Source: Megamerina dolium
Taxonomy: Eukaryota > Arthropoda > Insecta > Diptera > Megamerinidae
Assembly (NCBI GenBank): GCA_963854835.1
Contig: OY978525.1
Coordinates: 85,793,833 to 85,857,832, forward strand
Direction of reading: 5' to 3'
DNA length: 64,000 bases
This document shows positions 25,930 to 36,308 of the stretch, piece by piece. The position numbers were made by a program, and so were the translations under genes. The notes below the pieces were generated by a model that was not told the origin of the DNA, searched no databases, and saw nothing but the letters and a program-made list of their open reading frames with translations. How positions within the stretch are numbered: the stretch's first letter is position 1; each line of letters opens with the position of its first letter.

Positions 25930-27210
25930 GGACTGTCTAGTTAGGGAATGGAGGGTTGACAAAGAACACTCTTTCTCGGATCATAGGTATATTAGCTTCC
26001 GCCTTGATATAAGGCCACAAAAGCAGATACCATTTTTAAATAGGAAACGCACAAATTGGGACAAGTATAGGGTCACCTTGAATAAATCCCTCACTCACAT
26101 GGCTCCCTGAAGTCTGCAAAATGAGTAGCAGCTTGAGGCCGCTGTTCAACAAATTACAGAAGCTTGCAGGAAAGCTACTGTAGTATCCTGTCCAATTAGA
26201 AGGACTCCAAAAAAAGAGACCTCCGTGGTGGTCGGTAGAGATTATCACTCTAAGTGATATTATACCTCGGATATACAGAAGTGTGCGGATCTTCTAACAC
26301 CTTGGTTGAAGGTAATATTCTCTGCATGCCTAAGGCTATGCTATGTCTCCAAGACATGGCTACAAGTTAACGTGGTGTTTATCCCTAAAGGCGGAAAAAC
26401 GTCCCACTCAAAGCCAAGTGATTTCAGATCTATAAGTCTATCATTCTTCTTATTAAAAACCTTGAAAGGCTACTTGATGTGCACTTAAGGGGCTCTATAG
26501 ATACTAAGAATATCTCTTCATTGCAACACGCATATAACAAAGGCAAGTCCCTTGAGACAGCCCTTCACTCACTTGTGCAGAAGATTAAAACATCTTTGCA
26601 CTGCAAAGAATATAGCTTGGTCACCTTTCTAGATATTGAGGGGGCCTTCAATAACATAAACCCAGAAGCAGTCGATAACTCTCTTGCTTTGCTTAAGGTG
26701 GATGAACCTATTATTAGATTCATTAGTCTGCTGCGAAAGCAAAGAGTGATAAACTCAAAATTGGGTACCTCATGCATTAGTAGATTTGCGATAAAGGACA
26801 CCCCTCAAGGGGATGTGCTGTCGCCACTTTTGTGGAACTTAACCATCAATGAAGTTCTCATATCTTTACAGGCCATGTGATACAAAGCGGTGGCTTATGC
26901 AGATGACATGGCACTTGTGGCATCGGGAAAATATTTAAATGCACTCACTGAAGTGATGAACCATGCGTTATCAATCTTGTCTAAATGGGCTTTAAACTCT
27001 GGTCTGGCCATCACCCCTGCCAAAACTAGAAAGAATAAAATACCTATTTTTACCTTACCTAGAATTGGGAGAACTAGCCTAAAGCTAACTGAACAGGCGA
27101 AGTACATGGGTATAACTATAGATAGAAATCAAAGTTGCAAACCAAACACGGAGGAAAGGGTTCGTAAAGCAACAACAGCACTCTATTCCTGTAGAAAGAC
27201 ATAGGTAAAA
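25930..27210 (+). pseudogene. LOA/R1-like ORF2: endonuclease end and RT
   Basis: Remnant endonuclease end (SDHRYISF), then FIPKGGKTSHSKPSDFRSIS (26380-26440) and 26479-26880 with LETALHSLVQKI, motif A TFLDIEGAFNNI and motif B TPQGDVLSPLLWNL. A stop at 26878 precedes 26890-27204 with the catalytic box AYADDMAL and LKLTEQAKYMGITID. The block reverse-transcribes its own RNA at the nick. Stops at about 26486, 26878 and 27204 and the linker deletion show it is inactive. Confidence 0.85.
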
Positions 27211-27244
27211 GATGAGGTGTGAGTCCTACAATCGTATCACTGCG

Positions 27245-27279
27245 CGGTCGTCAGACCAATTCTTTTGGTCTGACGACCG
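27245..27279. repeat. Perfect 15-bp palindrome in the RT pseudogene
   Basis: cggtcgtcagaccaa (27245-27259), loop ttctt, then ttggtctgacgaccg (27265-27279). The left half is normal RT coding sequence (VVRPIL); the right half is its reverse complement, where the protein family would read on to LYG. Confidence 0.9.
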
Positions 27280-27370
27280 GTCTGATACAGGCATTCAAGG
27301 ATCCTGGGGGAGTGCACTACAATTCATTGCATATTGATAGCCGTCGACTATACCATACCCATACCATCCT

Positions 27371-27892
27371 TTGACAATAGATTCTCAACCCATATACCAT
27401 ATATATTCAAGGGAAGAATGGAATAGGGGTATTGTTAACGAAACTGGAGTTCAATCGGTACAATTGTACACAGATGGCTCCAAATTGGAGGGTAGGGTAG
27501 GAGGTGGCGTATTTTCTGATTCCTTACGCGTTAAGCTCAAGTTCCGATTACCCGACTTTTGCAGTATTTTTCAAGCTGAGGTTATGGCTATAAAGGAGAC
27601 GGTAACGTGGCTTCGCTGTAATATAACATCTTGCAAAGATGTTTATATCTACACCGACATTCAAGCCGCCATTAAATCTCTCGCAGGAACGTTCGCCAAA
27701 CCGGCACTTGCCCTTAAATGCCGCTCTGCTCTTAACGAGCTAGCAGAGCACTACAATGTACTAATTGTATGGGTACCGGGGCATAGGGACATTCCAGGGA
27801 TGCCAGGTTGCCAGAGATCTATCCATTTCGTTAAGCAGGAATTTCGCTTGCAACATGCAAGCTTCTTATTATACAACATTACCTCACCATAG
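27371..27892 (+). pseudogene. LINE-encoded RNase H domain
   Basis: It reads VQLYTDGSKLEGRVGGG (first Asp), FQAEVMAIKE (Glu), YIYTDIQAAIKSL (second Asp; the usual Ser after it is Ile) and VWVPGHRDIPGM. This is the fold that removes RNA from the RNA-DNA hybrid; it occurs in LOA and I-type but not Jockey LINEs. The N-E-x-A-D end is lost to a frame shift at about 27805. Further on (to about 28150) another frame has CRSCQNEEEEESVHHFLCR, the C-terminal zinc-like motif. Confidence 0.82.
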
Positions 27893-28343
27893 CCAACAGA
27901 AGATGGCGGGACGAGAGCTCTTGTGCTACTACTAGGAAATTCTATCCAACTCTTGAAAATAGACGAACTCGTTCACTGTTGTCAATGAGTAGGAAAACCA
28001 TCAGTAATGTAGTCGCCGTATTCACGGGCCTCTGGGTTGTGGGTAGGCATGCTGCAACGCTCGGTTTACCGGCCAACGATTTTTGTCGCAGCTGCCAGAA
28101 CGAGGAAGAGGAGGAAAGTGTTCACCACTTCCTCTGTAGATGACCCGCCTTGGCACTCTACTGGGGAGTGCCTTTTTTACAGATACCACTGAGCTGGCAC
28201 CCATAGATGTCAGGGACATTGCTCTATTCATTAGGAAATCCCAATGGTTCCGCTTAACAGAAGAGACAGGATAGTAAGCATCAGTTATGCATGGTGACAC
28301 AGTGGGCCAATTATTTCACCCAAATACGGCCGGTTAACCTACA

Positions 28344-30897
28344 CTAATTTTGCCTTCTTGCTATGTCAAAGACATTTTTTCGTTGAGGGCGTATAGTTTG
28401 TCTGAGAGAATTCAGGATATTAATTGCTTCAACATTAACATAGTGTTGTATTCTTGATTTGTGGTTCGTTGCTTTTATATGGATTACTTCAGCAAAGGTA
28501 GGAATCTTCAAGTCGCGATAGATATTACAGTTTCTAACAAACCAGGGTGCAATTATAATAATTCGCAGCAATTTGTTTTGAAAGCGCTGAATAATACCTA
28601 CGCTTGTTCGACTAGCGCATCCCCAAAGTTCAGCGCCATACGTCCATACTGGCTTTAGGATTTGATTATACAGCACAATTTCGTTGTGCACAGATAATGA
28701 AGATTTACGACCCATGAACCATTCCATCTTACGCAGTTTTATGTCTAATTCGGTTATCTTTGTATTTATATGTTCCTTCCACCGGCATTTGGTATCTAGT
28801 GTTATACCGAGATACTTCGCGGTGTTTGCAAAAAGTACCCTGTATAATAATTGGGAGCTGCGTAATTCTCCAGTTTACGATAGAATTACTAGCTGTTTGC
28901 ATTTAGCTGTTGATTCTTCGACAGATTTTCCGATTGTTAATATTGCCGTGTCATCGGCGAATGTGCTATTTTACTCTCAGGTGGTATTGGTAAATGTAAG
29001 ATAAAGAAAAGGTAGAAAAGTGGTCCAAGTACACTTCCTTGGGGCACACCGGCTTTTATTTCTCTTAGATTGGAGCAAGTATTTACTTGCTTATGTAGAA
29101 ATATCTCGTAGTGATATATAATTTTAGAATCGTGTAGTACGAAAAAGGCAAATAAGCTTCTATCTTATTTAAAAGGCCTTCATGTCACACCTTATCGAAG
29201 GCTTGAGCAACATCGAGGAAAAGAGCAGAGCACACTTTTTTCTCTTCTAGTGTTTTTTCTATTTCATCTATAATGCGATGTACCTGGTCAATTGTAGAAT
29301 GCTTCCTATGAAATCCAAATTGATGTGCAGGAATTAGCCGTTTCGATTCAATTGTGGGGATGAGTACGAACCTATGGCATATCAGTTTTTCGAATAGCTT
29401 TGATATAATTGGTAAAAGCGATATTGGTCTATATGAAGAAATTTCCTCTGTTGATTTACCAGGTTTGTGGATCATTTTTACTTCCAAAATTTTCCATATG
29501 CTAGGATTGAAGTATTGAACAATTGTTGGAGTTTACTAATTGCAATGTCTGGTAGCTCTTTTAAACTTTCCGCTGTTACAAGGTCAAAACCAGGCGCTTT
29601 TTTGTTTTTTATTTTAATAATTTCCGCTTTTATTTCTCGGTTGGTTATAAGAGGAATTATACGACTTTCATGTCCAGAGATGCTAAGGAGCTCATCATAT
29701 TGTTCACCGTTGCGTTGAAATGTTTTAGGCAAATGATTTGTGAATGCCTCAGCTTTATCTTCGTTGCTTCTGGCCCATGTGCCATTGCTAGTTTTTATGG
29801 GTGCGATTTGGGTAATTGGTTTCTTTAAGTATTTTGTCGACTTCCACAATGAATAATCCGACTTCTTATCAGTTTTCAGTGATGAAAGGTATTACTTTAT
29901 TGATTCATTTTTATCAATTTGTATATCTTTTTTTAAATTTTGAGTTGCTCTATTAAGTTTCCCTTTGTCGGCCGAAGAGCGCGTTGGTGCTATTTTTTTC
30001 TAAGAGTTCTTTTTTTCAAGAGGTTCATGATTTCTCTCGGGTAGTTTTCTTCCATAGTTTTTATTTTATATTCAGGAGTACTGTTCCACGCTGCATTTTG
30101 AATCTGTTTCGTAAATTTAAGGCAATCGTCTTCGAGTGGATCTGATGTTTAAAGTAGAGTAGCAAGTCTTATATTTTTTCTCAGTAACTCTTTAAAATAA
30201 TTCCTGTCTATGAATTTGTTTGTTAAGTTTGGCCCTTGATCCTTGTTTTTAATTGTTTCACTTATAGTTAAATACACAGGTGATTGATCAGAGGTTAAGT
30301 CTACACCATCTCGACATTCAACATAATTTGCTGAAATTTTGCTGGTTAAAAAGAAATCAATTAGGTCTGGCAACTTTCTGATATCTGTTGGCCAGTATGT
30401 GGGCTTTCCCGTTGAAATGAATTGACAATCTGTCTCCAAAGCCGCTTTATAAAGCTCTTGGCCTTTTGTTGTGCTAATGTGTGAGCCCCAATATGTATGA
30501 TTCGCATTAAAGTCCCCACCTATAATAAATTTGAATTTGTGCATTTCTATAAGTTGCTTATTTTGTTCTGCTGTAATGGAATGTCTTGGAGGGCTATAGG
30601 TAGCGGTTATTGACAATGGTTGATCATTGGATTTTAGAGTTACTGTTGTAGTTTCAATAATTGCAGTGCTTATTTGATCATTTTCATAATGATCAATGGT
30701 CTTTCTGATAATTATGGCACTTCCACCTCTTGATGTAAAATGTAATTTTTGAATGTTACAAGAGATTCTCTTGTGAAATGTGTTTCAGACACCAAACAAA
30801 TATCAATTTGCTCTTTATCTAGTATTATTTCCAATGCATCATGATGTTTTTGCAGGCCGTTCGCATTCCATGTCATAATACATAAAGAATTTAACAT
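28344..30897 (-). pseudogene. Jockey ORF2 (copy 3), frameshifted
   Basis: From ATG 30897: CIMTWNANGLQKHHDALE and SETHF (endonuclease), then frame changes to 30616-30149 (GGDFNANHTYWG, LPDLIDFFLT, SDQSPVYL). The linker/RT start is at 29849-29478 (NGTWARSNEDKA, KNKKAPGFDLVTAE). The next piece, 29487-29185, has SYRPISLLPIISKLFEKL, HQFGFHRKHSTIDQ and FLDVAQAFDKV. The YADD region (about 28970-28900) survives only in broken form. The C-terminal domain 28727-28344 has KPVWTYGAELWG. Roles as for other Jockey ORF2 proteins. Dead. Confidence 0.87.
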
Positions 30898-30949
30898 TTA
30901 TTATTTTGTGAATATTTAGTCACTCTATTTTCGAGACTTGCTAGGCGTT

Positions 30950-31959
30950 ATTGAATATTATTAGCCAGCTCTTCTTGCTTTTGCAATTTAGTCAATATTT
31001 GTAAAAGTACATCTTCATTGGCATTATTATTCACCCTTGGGGCTTGAGTTTTCCAATTATTAGCGTTGTTGTAGTTTTCGTTTCTAATATTTCTAGCTGC
31101 TTGAGCGTAAGTTGTTCTCTGCAAATTTATTGTGTTACCAGAATTTTCTGGACGGTCTATTGCATTGCAACATTTTGGAGGCTGATTACCTGCTTTGTTA
31201 CACTCAATAGTGGGATGTTTTCCAGCCCATTTGACACATCTCGGTGCTTTATTGCAAACATTTTTTGTATGGCCAAATCGCTGACAGCATTTACACTGCT
31301 GGATTAAATTAGATGATTCTACATTTTCAATCTATTGAGTGTAATATTTTTTTAAAATCTGGTTATAGTTTTCAAACCTTGTCCTTTAAAGTCGCTGATA
31401 ATAAGTTCAGTTTCTCACGAATGGTGTACATTTTTTACAATTACTCTTATTGACCGTGTTTGCTTATCTTCGTATGAGTACCAGCTTAAACCCGAATCAG
31501 ATAAAGCCTTGGTGAGGATTCTGTAATCATCACCGTTGAATACATTAATTTTTTGGGTGCCATTACCTAGCAAGCGAATTGTAAAATTGTTTTTTACATT
31601 TTTTCTGATAAAACTTTACAGTTCTAATATTTATATTTTTCCATATTGGACACCATAATTGGTGGAGGTCGCATTTCGCTCCTTTTTTTCAGGAGGATCT
31701 TTAAAATTATTGACTACCTCTGATGAAGGCTCTGCTTTTCGTTTTTTATTTGGCCTGTTTTTTTTTTTCAAAATCCGGTCTGTTTCTAGTGTAAGTTCTT
31801 CTTCATCTATTTCATGATTCCATAATTACTATAATTTGTAACGCTTTTATTTGCCACTTTTCCTTCCTTGAGTTTAGCATTTTCGCTTTTAAGAGATCAT
31901 TACATAGTTTTCGAGCTGAAGTAAATTTTGTTGTAAGTTATTTTGTTCAGGATCACTCA
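30950..31959 (-). pseudogene. Jockey ORF1 (copy 3), Gag-like with CCHC knuckle
   Basis: It begins near 31959 with MSDPEQNNLQQNLLQLENY, then a broken acidic/basic region, and PPPIMVSNMEKYKY near 31660 in a shifted frame. A zinc-knuckle block lies at about 31315-31170: CKCCQRFGHTKNVC fits C-x2-C-x4-H-x4-C. The next knuckle, CVKWAGKHPTIEC, has Trp where the second Cys should be. It ends with RVNNNANEDVLLQI near 31000. The protein would bind LINE RNA. Several frameshifts and the lost Cys mark it as a pseudogene. Confidence 0.8.
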
Positions 31960-32100
31960 TTTTTTTGGATTCATAGCAGATGAACCAAGTTTGTTCTCCG
32001 CAGAATGACTAAATCGACTAAATCGACAATCGCTGTCTTACTAATATTGATTCTCGTATGTAAGCAACTGAAGTTAGATTAGCAGTTAGTGTAGCTTTGG

Positions 32101-32560
32101 CTGGCGTTATGGTTTTTTTTTCCTCCTGGTGAAGGTGACATAATTATAGCATACTTCTAGGCTTAGTCGTAGGTGTCGGTAAAGTAGTTTATTTGCAGTC
32201 CTCAAATTGACAACTGAATGACAGATGTTGATGATATCGACAGCCGAATAACAGATTATCTTTCTAGCGGTTGGCGTTCTATTTTTTTTTTTGTTAGTGT
32301 CTTTTATATATTGAGTGAAATTAAAGATAATAAAAACATATGTACAAATACATATAATTTTGTAATATCGCACAATATACTTAGCTTTTCCACAAGGAAA
32401 ACCAAAACCAGGACATGCAGTCAGCGGCGCGGAACTTTAAGTTTTATCACATGTTAATTATTATTTTTTACAGAATTGCCCGGAGCGATTTTAGACACGT
32501 CTTATAATTTGAAATTTTCATCGAAATTCGGGTATTCATTTGCACCAATTCTTATTGGTC
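32101..32560. other. Unassigned spacer
   Basis: AT-rich sequence between the Jockey 5' leader and the left TSD of a SINE. No gene recognised. Confidence 0.5.
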
Positions 32561-32574
32561 ATTGCTTGAGTATA

Positions 32575-32939
32575 AAAAAAAAAAAATAAATATGTGGCAC
32601 TTAAAGCCCCAAAGGGCTCATTGGCCGAGCTTCTCTTCCATTACTGTTGTGCGTCTTAAATTTTGGACAATATTAGAAGGGACCTACTTATTTTAGCCGG
32701 TTCCGAACAGCAGAACACTTGTGACATCACTTTTTCTGAGCTTTGTCAAAGAGTTCTTTTTAGAAGCTTTTTCATGGCAAGTTATTACTGTCAGAAGAAT
32801 TGCCAATTGCTTGCCGACAGGTGGGTACCGTTCGAAAGAAAAATCTTATCGATATTAAATTTGTTATGCATCAGCCGGGGATTGAACCACGACCTACAGA
32901 TCAGAAGGCGAACACACTAACCACTGAGCTACGGCACCC
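32575..32939 (-). repeat. tRNA-derived SINE, full-length, reverse
   Basis: Complete element with the head at the right (A box as ctaaccactgagcta at about 32917-32931) and an A/T-rich tail at the left. A perfect 14-bp TSD, attgcttgagtata, lies at 32561-32574 and 32940-32953. High similarity to copy 1 suggests recent mobility. Confidence 0.92.
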
Positions 32940-33321
32940 ATTGCTTGAGTATACTAATTTTTTTTTGTACTAACTTCTGAGCTCTGATTAACCCTTAACG
33001 TGTAACGTCGGGTCACTTGTGCCCTGCCGAAACTGACTATACCTTGTAGCTTGAAGGGGGGCGGAAGGGGCGGTGCCAAACTAGGCTGGAAAAAATTGTA
33101 CACTGGAAAGCTACTAGCTCCCCAAGGACCGACAGTTTAGTGCGTAAACAGCCGTTGTGGGAGCCAGGTCAAATTTGAAAAGTGCACAAGTGACCCGACA
33201 TTACACAGTACGTTGATCAAACGCCGGAGGTGAGTAAATTGGTTTTTCCTTTATTTTGATGGCTTTTCACTAGAAATTCATGTTTTTCATGTGGAATTGA
33301 CAAATTTTTAGTTGTCATTTT

Positions 33322-33426
33322 TGTAGTTCTAAGATAGATAAAAAGACATTTCTATGCTGTGCCAAATGCCGTTATCCTGTGTGTGAAGATCACAGATATG
33401 AGTTATGTTTGGAATGTGCACAATAA
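33322..33426 (+). pseudogene. piggyBac C-terminal cysteine-rich domain remnant
   Basis: A short frame reads SKIDKKTFLCCAKCRYPVCEDHRYELCLECAQ in outline: C-C-x2-C...C-x2-H...C-x2-C, then stop. This layout is typical of the zinc-binding tail of piggyBac-like transposases, yet it lies upstream of the complete transposase gene. It may be the last exon of an older related element whose other exons are lost. A downstream AATAAA-rich stretch (about 33505-33525) would suit its 3' end. Confidence 0.5.
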
Positions 33427-33985
33427 TTTTACCACAATTTTTTATTTTTATGTTTTTTTTTAACATTTCTTTTATTAATTAGTATATTTGATGTCATTTG
33501 TATGAATAAAATTAAATAAAATAAATACATTGTTTGTATTATTGTGAATTTGACATATTTACGTATCTTCGAAAAAATGCGATTTTGATGTGTAATACTT
33601 AAGTATCCTGTTTAATTGTACATATTTCCAATATTTGTTTCTTCAACGTACTGTTCTTAAGCTTTAATTTCACGTTTGAAAATTTAAAAAATATTGGTTT
33701 TTACCAAAGTTATGATTTTTTGAAAAAAATGTCCATTTTCCACGTTTTTGTTTGTTTAAACAGTTATATTGTTTAAACAAATTTAAACATATGTAATATA
33801 GCGATTGATTCTTAACCGTTAATCGAGCTTTGTATCAAAAGTGATACATTTCATTTTTTGAATCCACATAACTTTTTTCTAAAAAAAAAATACATAGGCC
33901 ATGCTTTCTGACTTTGTTTATTTTGCTATCGCCGTTATTTTAAGCCATATTTTGAAAATTTCATACAAGTAGGCCATGAGAAATT

Positions 33986-34028
33986 AAAAAACTTCATAAT
34001 TCTAGCTATGTATCATTTTTGATACATA
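33986..34028 (+). repeat. Left 43-bp internal inverted repeat of the piggyBac element
   Basis: Perfect reverse complement of 36109-36151. It includes the palindromic core tatgtatcatttttgatacata and lies about 125 bp before the transposase ATG. Confidence 0.9.
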
Positions 34029-34154
34029 TGGCATTTCAAGTGTTTCTGTGCAGTGGTGTACATCATTCGTAACGTGTTTGTTGATATTCGTGAGAGTTTT
34101 TACTTGCCTTTGTCTGACGAAGTGTTTTTATTATAATTCTGAGTATTTGAAATA

Positions 34155-35969
34155 ATGTCGCATCCACGGTATTTGACCTTAGAAGAGCTAGTGAATGAGG
34201 TTGTGGATGAGAGTGAAGAGGACGAAGACGCTTCCGAGCCTGAAACTGAAATAGAAAGGAGCTCGTCTGAAAGTTATATACCTGTACCTGATTACAGTAT
34301 TGGGAGTAACTCACATGTTGATCCTTTGTTTGTTGCAAAAGATGGCACTACTTGGCGTAGAGAGCCTTACACGACTGGTCGGCTTACTAGAGAAAATATC
34401 ATCAATTCACGACCAGGTTGCCAGAAATTTTCCATTGAAGTGTTCAAAAATGAAAATTACTCTTTTTAGGTGTAACAAGATTTGCATCAAGCCGGATAAA
34501 CCACATTCGGGATTCATTCCTACTCCTTTTTCCACCGTCACTATCAAAAATTATAATTGATAACTCTAACAAGTATGGAAAGCATTTGCATGGTACCAAT
34601 CATATTGAAATTGATGAGGAATTATTTCATGCATACTTGGCAGTATTATTACTGGCCGGTGTGTACAAGTAAGTATAACAACTTATAAGTGTTGTAAGTG
34701 AAATATACATACATTTGTATTTTTGTCAGATCAAAAAATGAAACTTTGCATGATTTGTTTGATGAATATTGTGGAAGACCAATTTTTCGGTCAATCATGT
34801 CTGAAAGAACATTTCTATATGTTCACAAAATTATTAGATTTGATGATGTGCTCACCCAACGTTCCCAAAGAAGTGATGACAAGTTTGCTCCTATTAGAAA
34901 CATCTGGGAAAAGTGGGCTGAACGCCTTCCTACCTTCTACAATCCTCATGATTCTGTTACTGTAGATGAACAATTGCTAGGATTTCATGGCCGTTGCAAA
35001 TTTCGTCAGTACATTCCATTAAAACCTGAGAGATATGGCTTGAAATTTTGGCTACTTGTTGATTCTAGTACGTGCTATGTGTGGAAAATACAGCCATACT
35101 TGGGAAAAGGCGTATCAGGAAATTCTGAGCGGAATCAAGGAGAGCGAGTTGTTCTTGATTTAGTTGACGGATTAAAAGGACATAATCTCACTATAGACAA
35201 CTTTTTTTCATCACACAGTCTCGGCCAAAAACAGCTGCAAATAAATATGACCATGGTTGGAACCATGCGCAAAAATAAAAGATCAATTCCCCCAAAGTTA
35301 TTGGATTACAAGAAGATTCCACTATATCAATCAACTTTCGCCTTTACTCCTGATACTACTCTTGTCTCGTATATCAGTCACAAGAACAAATGTACAGTTG
35401 TCATGAGCACAATGCATCACACACCTAATATTGGGAACGATTCGAAAAAGTTGCCCGAAATAATCTCTTTTTATAACTCGACGAAAGGAGGCGTTGATAC
35501 GGTTGACAAAATGCTAAGTTGCTACAGTTGCAAACGTAAAAATAATCGTTGGACTATGGCGGTATTTTCCAACATAATCGATATTTCCGCTTTGAATGCA
35601 TACATTATATACAACGAAATCGATCCCAATTGGAAGCAGACCCAAAAACACACAAAACGTAAATGTTTCCTGCATAAGTTGGCAATTTCGTTGGCATCAC
35701 CATATATGGAAAAACGTAAAAAACGTCCAAGAGACGAACTATCCGTGGCGTTGCTCTCGAAGCTCTCAGCCCATAATGTCGCCGATCTTGATGACAATGT
35801 AGCTGGTCCATCAAAAAAACAGAAAGTTTGTGAGTCGCCGAAAAAGAACCGCGCAAGGTGTCTAAAATGCTTCCATTCTGGAGAAAACAAAAATAAGTGG
35901 ACATTCCTATTCTGCTTCTTGTGTAAAAAACCAATCTGTAAGGAAAACATGCCAAAAATATTTGCATAG
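34155..35969 (+). CDS. piggyBac-like transposase, three exons, nearly intact
   Basis: Exon 1 is 34155-34416 and exon 2 is 34470-34668; exon 3 is 34730-35969. Introns of 53 bp (34417-34469, gttgcc...tttttag) and 61 bp (34669-34729, gtaagt...ttgtcag) both obey GT-AG and keep the frame across RPG|VTRF and VYK|SKNE, giving 566 residues against 594 in the moth piggyBac. It has an acidic N-terminus (VVDESEEDEDASEPE) and the core with all three catalytic Asp: SVTVDEQL (D233), LTIDNFF (D310) and GGVDTVDKM (D410). A basic stretch near 480-490 and a cysteine-rich tail (C531, C534, C549, C552, C557) follow. Excision and insertion at TTAA are expected. One flaw: the frame stops just before a C-x-x-C pair that the next frame supplies (I-C-I-D-C). 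ATG chosen for its acidic family-like start. Confidence 0.88.
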
Positions 35970-36108
35970 ATTGCTTAAATTACACTTAAACTTGTAAACA
36001 TCAAAAAAATATTTGCATAAAATGCATCAATAAAACAAAATACATTAAAATTTTTAACCACGATGCTTCAATAAATCAATTATTTCTATGAACTCTAGTA
36101 ACTACGGG

Positions 36109-36151
36109 TATGTATCAAAAATGATACATAGCTAGAATTATGAAGTTTTTT
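36109..36151 (-). repeat. Right 43-bp internal inverted repeat of the piggyBac element
   Basis: Perfect partner of 33986-34028, about 140 bp after the transposase stop codon. Subterminal repeats of this kind are where piggyBac-type transposases bind (family knowledge); binding here is inferred. Confidence 0.9.
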
Positions 36152-36308
36152 TAAAGCTCGATCTACGGTTAAAATAGAATCCTCAATAAAGTTTCGTGAA
36201 TTTTTTCAAATTTTTTTTAGCACTTTTACGTACATTTTTAAGAGCCGGACACAAGTGATCCGACGTTACACAGAAGAGGTGCGAAAAACGACATTACATG
36301 GCAGGGGG

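Larger units (their letters stand above)
25930..28343 (+). mobile_element. LOA/R1-like LINE with RNase H, 5'-truncated
   Basis: Forward-strand LINE starting inside the endonuclease C-terminus (WRVDKEHSFSDHRYISF at about 25945) and running through RT, RNase H, the C-terminal zinc motif and a 3' UTR that ends near ggccggttaacctacact. A deletion around 26255 removes most of the linker. It is a different family from the 39.1-kb LOA copy. It meets the 3' coding end of a reverse-strand Jockey LINE at about 28343. Confidence 0.85.
28344..32100 (-). mobile_element. Jockey-clade LINE copy 3 (different family)
   Basis: Reverse strand: 5' leader (about 31960-32100), ORF1 with PPPI and CCHC motifs, ORF2 endonuclease and RT ending at the stop at 28344. 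The 3' UTR and tail are missing where it meets the LOA/R1-like LINE. It is clearly diverged from Jockey copies 1 and 2. Multiple frame breaks. Confidence 0.85.
32992..36308 (+). mobile_element. piggyBac-like transposon (probably composite)
   Basis: Left end: TTAA (32988-32991) followed by CCCTTAACGTGTAACGTCG. Right end: the reverse complement of ...cgacattacatggcaggg (about 36287-36306) begins CCCTGCCATGTAATGTCG, so terminal repeats of about 18 bp start with CCCT as in piggyBac. The right TTAA is not intact. A related subterminal motif, acaagtgacccgac or acaagtgatccgac, recurs at 33188 and 36251. The transposase gene occupies 34155-35969. A separate cysteine-rich remnant at 33322-33426 suggests two related elements are combined here. 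Confidence 0.7.

Noticed and set aside
28344..32100. LTR retrotransposon or retrovirus-like element because of Gag-like CCHC plus RT
   Set aside because: No LTRs, protease or integrase; endonuclease and RT motifs are Jockey LINE type.
35522..35950. 142-residue reverse frame
   Set aside because: Antisense shadow of exon 3 of the piggyBac transposase.
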